A stretch of DNA of 64,000 nt from the NCBI GenBank assembly GCA_019635315.1, contig JAHBZT010000001.1, forward strand, positions 728,001-792,000. The letters run 5' to 3'. Below the pieces are notes generated by a model. It did no database searches and was not told where the DNA came from. It saw nothing but the letters and a program-made list of their open reading frames with translations. Made by a program: the position numbers and the translations under genes. This DNA comes from Rubrivivax sp. Lineage in GTDB: Bacteria > Pseudomonadota > Gammaproteobacteria > Burkholderiales > Burkholderiaceae_C. Positions 8,778 through 18,383 of this stretch are shown here, piece by piece. The first letter of the stretch is position 1. The number at the start of each line of letters is the position of its first letter.

Positions 8778-8798
8778 AAATGCGAGCGATTCGCGTTT
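8778..8798. promoter_or_regulatory. Fur-box-like operator upstream of tonB
   Basis: Imperfect palindrome with arms AAATGCGA and TCGCGTTT around a 5-nt centre, in an AT-richer patch (also CACTATATCGC beside it). It resembles Burkholderiales/Bordetella Fur sites of the AATGNGAAT type. Its position suits repression of the tonB-receptor-DUF1513 transcript. Confidence 0.55.
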
Positions 8799-8863
8799 AC
8801 TGTTTTCGCCCACGACATCAGGCCTGCAAAGCCCGCGCCGGGGCCGCGCTCCGGCCCGCCGGG

Positions 8864-9838
8864 TCAGCCGGCCTCCTGCCCGCTGCGCTGCGGCACGCGC
8901 GGCGCCGTCTTCACGCTCCACAGCATCGTCACGGCCAGCACCGCCACCACCACGCCCAGCGAGGCCAGCACGGGGATCTTGACCACGTCGATCAGCAGCA
9001 TCTTGGTGCCGATGAAGACGAGGATCACCGCCAGCCCGTAGCTCAGCAGGTGGAACTTGGCGGCCACCGCGGCGAGCAGGAAATACATCGCGCGCAGGCC
9101 CAGGATGGCGAAGATGTTCGACGTGAGCACGATGAACGGGTCGGTGGTGATCGCGAAGATCGCCGGGATCGAGTCGACCGCGAAGATCACGTCGGTCACG
9201 CCGACCAGCGCCACCACCAGCAGCAGCGGCGTCGCGATCAGCTTGCCGCGGTGGCGCGTGAAGAAGCGCTCGCCGTCGAGCTTGTCCGACACCGGCATCA
9301 CGCGGCGCAGCAGCTTCAGCGCCGGGTTGGACGCCAGGTCGGGCTCCTGGCCCGCCGCCCACCACATCTTCACGCCGGTCAGCAGCAGGAAGGCGCCGAA
9401 CACGTACAGGATCCAGTGGAACTGCTGCACCAGCCAGGCGCCGACCAGGATCATCACCGTGCGCAGCACGATGGCCCCGACGATGCCGATCATCAGCACG
9501 CGCTTCTGGAACTGCGGCGGCACCGCGAAGTACGTGAAGATCATCAGGAAGACGAATATGTTGTCGACCGCCAGGCTCTTCTCGATCAGGTAGCCGGTCA
9601 GGAACTCCATCGCCCGCGTATTGGCCACCGCCTGGCCATGGTCCTGCGCGACCGCCCACCAGAACAGGCCGTTGAAGGCGAAGGACAGCGCCACCCAGAC
9701 CAGCGACCAGTTCAGCGCCTGGCGCACGGTGACGGTGTGCGCGCCCTGGCGGGCGAGCACGACGAAGTCGACGAACAGCGCGACGAGCACGGAGACGACG
9801 AAGAAGGCCCACAGCCAGGCCGGCGCGATGGTGTCCAT
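8864..9838 (-). CDS. TerC family integral membrane protein (probable Mn2+ exporter)
   Basis: 324 residues, start MDTIAPAWLWAFFVVSVLVA with a GGGAG box. About nine hydrophobic helices; conserved TerC/Alx features include LIEKSLAVDNIFVFLMIFTY (acidic DN pair in a helix) and VTDVIFAVDSIPAIFAI. TerC/Alx proteins export Mn2+ and relieve manganese stress. The riboswitch-like leader upstream supports that role. It is separated from tonB by the Fur-like region. Confidence 0.92.
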   Translation of the reverse strand: MDTIAPAWLWAFFVVSVLVALFVDFVVLARQGAHTVTVRQALNWSLVWVALSFAFNGLFWWAVAQDHGQAVANTRAMEFLTGYLIEKSLAVDNIFVFLMIFTYFAVPPQFQKRVLMIGIVGAIVLRTVMILVGAWLVQQFHWILYVFGAFLLLTGVKMWWAAGQEPDLASNPALKLLRRVMPVSDKLDGERFFTRHRGKLIATPLLLVVALVGVTDVIFAVDSIPAIFAITTDPFIVLTSNIFAILGLRAMYFLLAAVAAKFHLLSYGLAVILVFIGTKMLLIDVVKIPVLASLGVVVAVLAVTMLWSVKTAPRVPQRSGQEAG

Positions 9839-9892
9839 GGACACTCCCGAGGGTTGGGTTGAACTCGCGCCGAAAGGTCTTGCGGGACCGGG

Positions 9893-10000
9893 ACGCCGGT
9901 GCACGGCGCTGGTCTGCGGCTCCGGGAACACGGCCAGAGCCGTGTCACCGTACTGACGGATGCCGCTGCGGCAGGGTGCCGCTCGCTACTCCCCCCTCGA
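9893..10000 (-). ncRNA. yybP-ykoY-type manganese riboswitch
   Basis: On the minus strand the terC leader carries the signature elements of the yybP-ykoY family in order: GGGGGGAGTAGC, then GCGGCATCCGTCAGTACGG, CACGGCTCTGGCCGTG (a stem), and CCGGAGCCGCAGACC. It ends about 55 nt before the terC start codon. The family senses Mn2+ and commonly precedes terC/alx and mntP genes, activating expression at high Mn. Boundaries are approximate; a covariance search was not possible here. Confidence 0.82.
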
Positions 10001-10099
10001 CGGCGCGGATTCTCGCTGCGCCGCAGCAAGCCCGCGCCGCCAGGGGGCATTGCCGCCCGCGCCCCGGCCGGCCCGGGCCGCGGGCGGTGGGCGGCGCCG

Positions 10100-12169
10100 T
10101 CAGTCCTCGTCCTTGACCTGGAACTGCGCCACCAGCTGCTGCTGCATGTTGGGCGGCACCGCCTCGTAGTGCGACAGCGCGATCGTGTAGCGGCCCTGGC
10201 CGCTGGTCAGCGAATTCAGCCGCGACTGGTAGCCGGCCAGCTCGGACACCGGCGCCTTGCCGCGCACGATCATCGTGCCCGGGGTGCCGTTGGCGGTGCC
10301 GTTGACGACGCCGCGGCGCGACGACAGGTCGCCGGTGATGTCGCCCATCGCCGTGTCCTGCGCCGTGATCTCGATGTCGACGATGGGCTCCAGCACGATG
10401 GGCCGCGCCTCGCGCACCGCCGCCATGAAGGCCTTCTTGCCGGCGGTCACGAAGGCGATCTCCTTGCTGTCCACGCTGTGGCTCTTGCCGTCGTAGACGG
10501 TGACCTTGACGTCGACCACCGGGTAGCCGGCGATCGCGCCCGTGGCCAGCACCTCGCGCACGCCCTTCTCGACCGCCGGGATGAACTGGTTGGGGATCAC
10601 GCCGCCCTTGACCGCGTCGACGAATTCGAAGCCGCCGCCGCGCGGCAGCGGCTCCACGCGCAGGTAGACCTCGCCGAACTGGCCGGCGCCGCCGGTCTGC
10701 TTCTTGTGGCGGTGGTGGCCCTCGGCCGGCGCGGTGATGGTCTCGCGGTAGGCGATGCGCGGCGGCCGCGTCTGCACCTCGAAGCGGTAGGTCTCGCGCA
10801 GGCGGTCCAGCAGCACGCGCAGGTGCAGCTCGCCCAGCCCGTAGACGATGGTCTCGTTGGTCGAGGCCACATGCTCGACCTTCAGGCAGGGGTCCTCGTC
10901 GACCAGCTTGCCCAGGATCTCCCACATGCGCTGCTCGTCGCCGTGGCGCTTGGGCTCGATCGCCAGCCCGTGCACCGGCACCGGGAAGTCCAGCGGCGCG
11001 AGGTGGATGTGGTCGTCCTCGGCCGCGTCGTGCAGCACGGCGTCGAAGCGGATGTCGTCGACCTTGGCCACCGCGACGATGTCGCCCGGCACCGCGCGCG
11101 CCACCTCCACGTGCTCCTTGCCCTGCAGCATGAACAGGTGGCCGACCTTGAAGGGCTTGCGGCCGTCGCCGATGTAGAGCTGGCTGTCCTTCGTGACCGT
11201 GCCCTGGTGCACGCGGAAGACGCCCATGCGGCCCACGTAGGGGTCCACCGTGACCTTGAAGACATGCGCCAGCACATGCTTGGCCGGGTCCGGGTCGGCG
11301 TGCATGGGCACCGCGGCCGTGCCCTCGCCGTTCAGGAAGTCCGGCGGGTTGGCCTCGGTCGGGTTGGGCAGCAGCTTGACGATGACGTCCAGCAGCTCGG
11401 CCACGCCGGCGCCGGTCTTCGCGCTCGCGAAGCAGACCGGGATCAGGTGGCCCTCGCGCAGCGCCTGCTCCAGCGGCGCGTGCAGCTCGCTGGCGTCGAT
11501 GTCGCCGTCGTTGAGGTAGCGGTCGACGAAGTCGGCGTCGACCTCGACGACCTGCTCGACCAGCGCGCGGTGCGCGTCGGCCACCGAGCCGAAGTCGCTG
11601 TGCCCCTCGCGGTTGTAGAAGCAGTCGACGACCTTCGCGCCGCCGTCGTCGGGCAGGTTCAGCGGCAGGCACTCCTTGCCGAAGGTCGCCTGGATCTGGG
11701 CCAGCAGCCCCGGCAGGTCGACGCCGGCGCTGTCGATCTTGTTGACGACGATCAGGCGGTCCAGGTGGCGGCTGGCCGCGTAGTCCATCATGCGCACCGC
11801 CATCGGCTCGATGCCGGTGGCGGCGTTGATCACCACCACCGCGGTCTCCACCGCCTCCAGCGCCGGCAGGCTCTGGCCCAGGAAGTCGGGCGTGCCCGGG
11901 GTGTCGATGAAGTGGATGCGCACGCCGTCGTGCGCCATGTGCATCACCGAGGCATTCAGCGAGTGTGCCATGCGGCGCTCCAGCGGGTCGTGGTCGCTGA
12001 CCGTGCTGCCGCGCTCCAGCGTGCCCGGCGTCGTGATCGCGCCGGCGGCGTGCAGCAGCGCCTCGGCGAGCAGCGTCTTGCCGGCCGCCGCGGGGCCGAC
12101 CAGCGCCAGCGTGCGGATGCCGTCGGGCGTGGCTCCGCCTGCGCCGGCGCCGTTGGATGGGCTTGCCAT
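10100..12169 (-). CDS. Elongation factor G-like GTPase (EF-G2 type)
   Basis: 689 residues, start MASPSNGAGAGGATPDGIRT with GAGGAG upstream. G domain: P-loop GPAAAGKT (25-32), G3 DTPGTPDF (89-96), G4 NKID (143-146). EF-G domains II-V follow, including YRETITAPAEGHHRHKKQTG and GVVNGTANGTPGTMIVRGKA. In canonical EF-G the G3 motif is DTPGH, and that catalytic His is Thr here, as in other EF-G2-like paralogues. It is probably not the main translocase; its role is uncertain. It is upstream of, and possibly insulated from, terC by the riboswitch leader. Confidence 0.85.
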   Translation of the reverse strand: MASPSNGAGAGGATPDGIRTLALVGPAAAGKTLLAEALLHAAGAITTPGTLERGSTVSDHDPLERRMAHSLNASVMHMAHDGVRIHFIDTPGTPDFLGQSLPALEAVETAVVVINAATGIEPMAVRMMDYAASRHLDRLIVVNKIDSAGVDLPGLLAQIQATFGKECLPLNLPDDGGAKVVDCFYNREGHSDFGSVADAHRALVEQVVEVDADFVDRYLNDGDIDASELHAPLEQALREGHLIPVCFASAKTGAGVAELLDVIVKLLPNPTEANPPDFLNGEGTAAVPMHADPDPAKHVLAHVFKVTVDPYVGRMGVFRVHQGTVTKDSQLYIGDGRKPFKVGHLFMLQGKEHVEVARAVPGDIVAVAKVDDIRFDAVLHDAAEDDHIHLAPLDFPVPVHGLAIEPKRHGDEQRMWEILGKLVDEDPCLKVEHVASTNETIVYGLGELHLRVLLDRLRETYRFEVQTRPPRIAYRETITAPAEGHHRHKKQTGGAGQFGEVYLRVEPLPRGGGFEFVDAVKGGVIPNQFIPAVEKGVREVLATGAIAGYPVVDVKVTVYDGKSHSVDSKEIAFVTAGKKAFMAAVREARPIVLEPIVDIEITAQDTAMGDITGDLSSRRGVVNGTANGTPGTMIVRGKAPVSELAGYQSRLNSLTSGQGRYTIALSHYEAVPPNMQQQLVAQFQVKDED

Positions 12170-12326
12170 GGGGGGTCTCCTCGGGTGCGGAGCCCGGCCC
12201 TCCCGGGCTCTTCTGTTCGGGCCAGCGTAAGGGATAGCACCGGCCGGCACAAGGGCCGCGCGGGCTGCGCACCCTGTCCCAAACCACTAGGCAAACGCGG
12301 CGCCCGGCCTGATAGGCTCGCCGGCT

Positions 12327-13505
12327 GTGTCCGAGGTCCCCCGCGCGCCGCGCCGCGTGCTTCCCGTCATCGTGCTGGCGCAGCTGCTGGGCACCGCGCC
12401 CTGGTTCGCCGTCAATGCGGTGATGCCGGACCTGCAGCGCGCGCATGGCTGGGCGCCCGGCACCGTGGGTTCGCTGACCTCGGCGCTGCAGCTGGGCTTC
12501 ATCGCCGGCACGCTGGTCTTCGCGCTGCTCGCGCTGGCCGACCGCGTCTCGGCGCGGCTGGTCTTCCTGTCCTGCGCGCTGGCCGCCGCCGGCTGCACGG
12601 TGGCGGCGGCGGCCGCGGCGCCGTCGTTCTCCAGCGTGCTGATGTGGCGCGTGCTGACCGGCTTCTTCCTCGCCGGCATCTACCCGGTGGGCATGAAGCT
12701 GGCGGCGCAGTGGTTTCCGAACGGCCTCGGCGCCGCGCTGGGCTGGCTGGTCGGCGCGCTGGTGCTGGGCAGCGCCAGCCCGCACGCGCTGCGCGCGCTG
12801 GGCGTGGGCTGGGACTGGACCGCGGTCTTCGTCGGCGTCGCCGCGATGTGCGCCGCCGGCGGCCTGGCGGTCATCTGGCTGGTGCCCGAGCCGCACCACC
12901 TGGGGCCGCCAGCGCCCGGGCTGCGGCTCGCGGCGCTGGGGCGCGCCTGGGCCGACCGCCGGCTGCGCGCGTCCGTGCTGGGCTACTTCGGCCACATGTG
13001 GGAGCTCTACACGATGTGGGTGCTGCTGCCGCTGGTGCTGGCGCTGCGCCTGGACGACGACAACGCCGTGTCCTGGGCCGCCTTCCTGGTGATGGGCGCC
13101 GGCGCACTGGGCTGCATCGGCGGCGGCATCGTCGCGCGGCGCTGGGGCAGCGCGCGCGTGGCCGGCTTCCAGCTCGCCACCAGCGCGCTGTGCTGCCTGC
13201 TCGCGCCCTGGGCGGTGGTGGCGCCGGTGCAGGGCTTCATGCTGTGGCTGCTGGTGTGGGGCATCTCGGTGGCCGGCGACTCGCCGCAGTTCTCGGCACT
13301 GACCGCGAGCAACGCGCCGCCGGGCGCGGTGGGCAGCGTGCTGACGCTGGTCAACTGCATCGGCTTCGCGATCTCGGTGCTGTCGATCGAGCTCTTCGTG
13401 CGCCTGGCCGGCGCGCAGCCGCTGGCGGCGCTGCTGCCCTGGCTGGCGCTGGGGCCGGTGCTGGGGCTGTGGGCGCTGCGGCCGCTGCTGGCGCCGGCAC
13501 GCTGA
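12327..13505 (+). CDS. MFS transporter
   Basis: 392 residues from GTG 12327. Twelve predicted helices; first half contains LLGTAPWFAVNAVMPDLQ and GFIAGTLVFALLALADRVSA (the loop 2-3 region with Asp-Arg), then GFFLAGIYPVGMKLAAQWFP. The second half starts with GYFGHMWELYTMWVLLPLVL. The profile fits the cyanate/nitrate-like branch of MFS transporters. Substrate unknown. Divergent from the EF-G2 gene and convergent with the efflux operon, so probably monocistronic. Confidence 0.85.
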   Translation: MSEVPRAPRRVLPVIVLAQLLGTAPWFAVNAVMPDLQRAHGWAPGTVGSLTSALQLGFIAGTLVFALLALADRVSARLVFLSCALAAAGCTVAAAAAAPSFSSVLMWRVLTGFFLAGIYPVGMKLAAQWFPNGLGAALGWLVGALVLGSASPHALRALGVGWDWTAVFVGVAAMCAAGGLAVIWLVPEPHHLGPPAPGLRLAALGRAWADRRLRASVLGYFGHMWELYTMWVLLPLVLALRLDDDNAVSWAAFLVMGAGALGCIGGGIVARRWGSARVAGFQLATSALCCLLAPWAVVAPVQGFMLWLLVWGISVAGDSPQFSALTASNAPPGAVGSVLTLVNCIGFAISVLSIELFVRLAGAQPLAALLPWLALGPVLGLWALRPLLAPAR

Positions 13506-13528
13506 GGCGCGCACCGCGTCCGCCCGCG

Positions 13529-14736
<1,208 letters not shown>

Positions 14737-14737
<1 letters not shown>

Positions 14738-15477
14738 CAGGCCGTCTCCGCGGGCTGCGCCGGCGCCGCGCCGTGGCCGGCCTGCACGCGGTCGCTCTCG
14801 ATCAGCCCGTCGACGAAGCGCACGACGCGGCGCGCATAGGCCGCCATCTCCGGCTCGTGGGTGACCATCAGCACGGTGATGCCGCGCTCGCGGTTCAGTG
14901 CCGCGAGCAATTCCATGATCTCGCGCCCGCGCTGCGTGTCGAGGTTGCCGGTCGGCTCGTCGGCCAGCAGCACGGTCGGCTGCGTGACCAGGGCGCGCGC
15001 GATCGCCACGCGCTGCTGCTGGCCGCCGGACAGCTCGGCCGGCGTGTGCGTCTCGCGCCCCTGCAGGCCGACCGCGGCCAGCGCCTCGCGCGCGGCGCGG
15101 TGGCGTGCGCCGGCCGGCTCGCCGCGGTACAGCAGCGGCAGCTCGACGTTTTCCTGCGCGCTGGTGCGCGGCAGCAGGTTGAAGCCCTGGAAGACGAAGC
15201 CCAGGTGGCGGCGGCGCAGCAGCGCGCGCTGGTCGCGGTCCAGCCGGTGCACCGGCGCACCGCGGAACAGGTACTCGCCGCTGCTCGGGCTGTCCAGGCA
15301 GCCGATGATGTTCATCGCGGTCGACTTGCCCGAGCCGCTGGGGCCCATGATGGCGACGAATTCGCCGTCGGCGATGTCGAGGTCGACGCCGCGCAGCGCC
15401 TGGACCAGCGCCTGTCCGCTGCCGTAGACGCGCGTGATGCCGCGCAGCCGGATCAGCGGCGGCGTGCCTGCCTTCAA
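14737..15477 (-). CDS. MacB-type ABC transporter ATPase
   Basis: 246 residues. Walker A GPSGSGKS (45-52), Q-loop Gln97, signature LSGGQQQ (149-155), Walker B LLADEP (170-175), switch His in VTHEPEMA: a full LolD/MacB-like ATPase. The most likely start is TTG 15477, which overlaps the adaptor stop (TTGA) and gives MKAGTPPLIRLRGITRVYG; no ATG lies nearby in frame. Its own stop overlaps the permease ATG. The tight overlaps suggest translational coupling of the whole operon. Confidence 0.92.
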
Positions 15478-16781
15478 CGCGCGGCCCCGCTCGTCTGGCC
15501 GACGATGACCGCCATGCCGGGTTGCAGCTGTTCGCTCGTCACCTCGGTCAGGCGGCCGTCGCTGACGCCCGGCGTCACCGGCACCGCGCGCGGCGTGCCG
15601 CCGTCCAGCACCCAGACCTGGCGCACCTGCGCGATGTCGGTGCCCGCGCTGCGCGCCGGCCGGCTGCCGGGCGGGCGCGGCATCATGCTGCCGACCAGGC
15701 TGCTGCGGTTGTTGGCCGCCGGCGCGGCGCCCGCCGCGGCCGGCATCCAGCGCAGCGCGGCATTGGGCACCAGCAGCACGTCGGCATGCTCGACGGTGGT
15801 GATGGTCGCGGTGGCGGTCATGCCCGGGCGCAGCGAGAGGTCGTCGTTGTTGACGCTCAGCTCGGCCAGGTAGGTGACGACGTTGTCCTTGGTCGTGGGC
15901 CCGTAGCCGACGCGCACGATGCACGCCGGGTAGCGCCGCGTCGGGTACGCGCTGACGGTGAAGCTCGCGCGCTGGCCCGCGCGCACCTGGCCGACGTCGG
16001 CCTCGTCGACATTGACCTGCAGCTTCATCTTCGCCAGGTCCTCGGCCAGCGTGAACAGCGTGACCGCCTGCAGCGATGCGGCCACGGCATTGCCCGGCTC
16101 GACCGCGCGCGACAGCACCACGCCGTCGATCGGCGAGCGGATGGTGGCCTTCGCGAGATTGGTCTCGTTGCTGCTCAGCGTGGCGCGCGCCTGCGCGACG
16201 CCGGCGGTCGCGCTGGCGACGCTGGCCTCGGCGCGCGCCGCCGCGGCCTCGGCCGCCGCCAGCTCGCTGGCCGAAGGCACCTGGCCGCCGCTGCGCCGGT
16301 GCACGTCCTGCAGCCGCGCCAGGCTGTCGCGCGCCTCGGCCGCCGTCGCGCGCGACTGCACGAGCGCCGCCTCGGCCGCCGCCAGCGCGGCGCGCGAGCC
16401 GGCGACCTGGTCGCGCAGCCGGGCGTCGTCCAGCGCGACCAGCACCTGGCCCTTCTTCACGCGGTCGTTGACGTCGACGAAGACGCGCGCGACGGTGCCC
16501 GAGAGTTCGCTGCCGATCGCCACCTGCGTCGTCGGCTGCAGCGTGCCGCTGGCGGTCACGGTGACGGTCAGCGCGCCGCGGCTGGCCGGCTGGGTCTGGT
16601 ACTTCGGCGCGGCCGCGGCCTGGCGCTGGCCGCTCCACCACCACCAGGCGGCGGCGCCGGCGGCGATCAGCACGAGCAGCGCCCACAGGCTGGCGCGCCG
16701 CCACCAGGGACGCGCGGCGCCCGGGCCCAGCAGCGCCTGCAGGTCGGCTGCCGGAGCCGGGGTGGGGGCGGGCGCGTTCAT
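15474..16781 (-). CDS. MacA-like periplasmic adaptor (HlyD family)
   Basis: 435 residues. One N-terminal membrane anchor (ASLWALLVLIAAGAAAWWWW), lipoyl half-motifs (GTLQPTTQVAIGSELSGTVA and IRSPIDGVVLSRAVEPGNAV), a coiled-coil hairpin between them (about 115-215, Ala/Glu/Arg-rich), then beta-barrel and membrane-proximal domains ending in LQPGMAVIVGQTSGAAR. Start ATG overlaps the NodT-like stop (ATGA), and its stop overlaps the ATPase TTG. It bridges the inner-membrane ABC pump to the outer-membrane channel. Confidence 0.92.
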   Translation of the reverse strand: MNAPAPTPAPAADLQALLGPGAARPWWRRASLWALLVLIAAGAAAWWWWSGQRQAAAAPKYQTQPASRGALTVTVTASGTLQPTTQVAIGSELSGTVARVFVDVNDRVKKGQVLVALDDARLRDQVAGSRAALAAAEAALVQSRATAAEARDSLARLQDVHRRSGGQVPSASELAAAEAAAARAEASVASATAGVAQARATLSSNETNLAKATIRSPIDGVVLSRAVEPGNAVAASLQAVTLFTLAEDLAKMKLQVNVDEADVGQVRAGQRASFTVSAYPTRRYPACIVRVGYGPTTKDNVVTYLAELSVNNDDLSLRPGMTATATITTVEHADVLLVPNAALRWMPAAAGAAPAANNRSSLVGSMMPRPPGSRPARSAGTDIAQVRQVWVLDGGTPRAVPVTPGVSDGRLTEVTSEQLQPGMAVIVGQTSGAAR

Positions 16782-18205
16782 CGCGAAGCTTCCTGTTCGT
16801 GGTCGGGGGTCCAGCCGCCGCCCAGCGCCTTGTACAGGCGCACATGCGCGGTGGCCAGCGAGGTGGCGGTGGCGGCAGCGCCATCCTGCGCCGAGAGCAG
16901 CGTGCGCTGCGTCTGCAGCACGTTCTGGAAGTCGACGAGGCCGCTGCGGTAGCGCTGCTCGGCGATCAGCGCCGCGCTGCGTGCCGCGGCCAGCGCGGCC
17001 TGCTGTGCCGCGAGCTGCTCGCGCGTGCCCTGCAGCGCGACGAGCGCGTCCTCGACCTCCTGCAGCGCGGTGAGCAGCGTCGCGCGGTAGTTCACCGCCG
17101 CCTCGTCGCGCGCCGCTTCCTGCGCGCGCACCTGGGCCTGCAGGCGGCCGCCGTCGAGCAGCGGCACGCTGATGCCGGCCAGCAGCGAGGCGACGCCTGT
17201 GCCGCTGGCCAGCGTGCCCAGGCTCAGCGCATTGAGGCCGATCGAGCCCGACAGGCGCAGGCTGGGCAGGCGCTCGGCGTCCAGCTGGTCGACGCGGGCG
17301 GCCGCGGCCAGCAGCTGCAACTCGGCGGCGCGCAGGTCCGGCCGCTGGCGCAGCACCTCGGCCGGCAGCGACAGCGCCAGGTCCGCGGGCGAAGCCGGCG
17401 CCAGCGCCGGCTGCCGCGCCGCCAGCAGGGCGGCCAGGGTGCCCGGCGGCTGCCCGGTCAGCACCGCCAGCGCATGGGCCGCCTGCGCGGCGCTCGCCTC
17501 CAGTGCCGGGATCTGCGCGCGGGTCTGCTCGACGGCGCTGCGCGCCTGCTCGACGTCCAGCTGCGTCACCAGCCCGGCCTCGGCACGCCAGGCCACGATC
17601 TGCAGCGTCTGCCGCTGGCTGGCCAGGTTGTCGCGCGCGATCGCCAGCCGCGCCTGCGTGCCGCGCAGCTGCAGCAGGTTGAGCGCCACCTCGGCGGCGA
17701 CCGCGATGCGCGTCGCGCCCAGCGTGGCCGCGCTGGCCTCGGCGCCGGCCGCGGCGGCGCGCACGTCGGCGTCGCCGCCGCCCCACAGGTCGGCCTCCCA
17801 GCCGGCGTCGATGCCCAGCGCGTACTGCCGCGTGGTCCGGCCGCCGTCGTTGCGGCTGGCGCGCGCCGAGCCGCTGCCCGACAGCGTCGGCGCGAGGCCG
17901 GCCTGCGCGAGCTGCAGCTGCGCACGTGCCTGGCGCAACCGGGCCAGCGCTGCCTCCACCGTCGTGCCGTGTTGCAGCGCCTGCTCGACCAGCTGCGGCA
18001 GCACGGGGTCGTCGAAGCGCCGCCACCAGGCCACGAGCGAGGCCGCTTCGCCGCCTGCGGCCGGCGCAGCGCTCCAGGCCGCGGGTGGTGCCACGGTCGG
18101 TGGCGGAGGCGCGCCGGACTGCAGCGAGGTGCAGCCGGCCAGCAGCGCCACCAGGACCAGCGTTGCGGTCAGCCGGGCGGCCGGGCGGATCTCGGTCGAC
18201 TTCAC
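16778..18205 (-). CDS. NodT-family outer-membrane efflux lipoprotein
   Basis: 475 residues from GTG 18205. Lipoprotein signal with lipobox LLAGC near residue 25 (VLVALLAGCTSLQSGAPPPP). Two TolC-type repeats with long coiled-coil helices: LVEQALQHGTTVEAALARLR, VDLDVEQARS-like segments, and the conserved LRQRPDLRAAELQLLAAAAR followed by RLPSLRLSGSIG and PLLDGGRLQAQVRAQEA. First gene of the four-gene efflux operon. Divergent from the RCC1 lipoprotein gene, with 178 bp between them holding the promoter region. Confidence 0.9.
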   Translation of the reverse strand: MKSTEIRPAARLTATLVLVALLAGCTSLQSGAPPPPTVAPPAAWSAAPAAGGEAASLVAWWRRFDDPVLPQLVEQALQHGTTVEAALARLRQARAQLQLAQAGLAPTLSGSGSARASRNDGGRTTRQYALGIDAGWEADLWGGGDADVRAAAAGAEASAATLGATRIAVAAEVALNLLQLRGTQARLAIARDNLASQRQTLQIVAWRAEAGLVTQLDVEQARSAVEQTRAQIPALEASAAQAAHALAVLTGQPPGTLAALLAARQPALAPASPADLALSLPAEVLRQRPDLRAAELQLLAAAARVDQLDAERLPSLRLSGSIGLNALSLGTLASGTGVASLLAGISVPLLDGGRLQAQVRAQEAARDEAAVNYRATLLTALQEVEDALVALQGTREQLAAQQAALAAARSAALIAEQRYRSGLVDFQNVLQTQRTLLSAQDGAAATATSLATAHVRLYKALGGGWTPDHEQEASR

Positions 18206-18383
18206 GCGGCGATGATGCCCGCCCGATGTGGCGCCTGGCCTGCCGCAGGTTCAAGAAAGGTAAAGACCCGGCCGTGCAGGCGCACGGGTGTTGCGCTGGC
18301 TCAAGCAAGCGTCCATGGCGTCGATGCCCAATGCGGCGAAGTTGCGGCCGCCGGCGCGGCCGGGGATGCAGCAGGAGTTGGCG

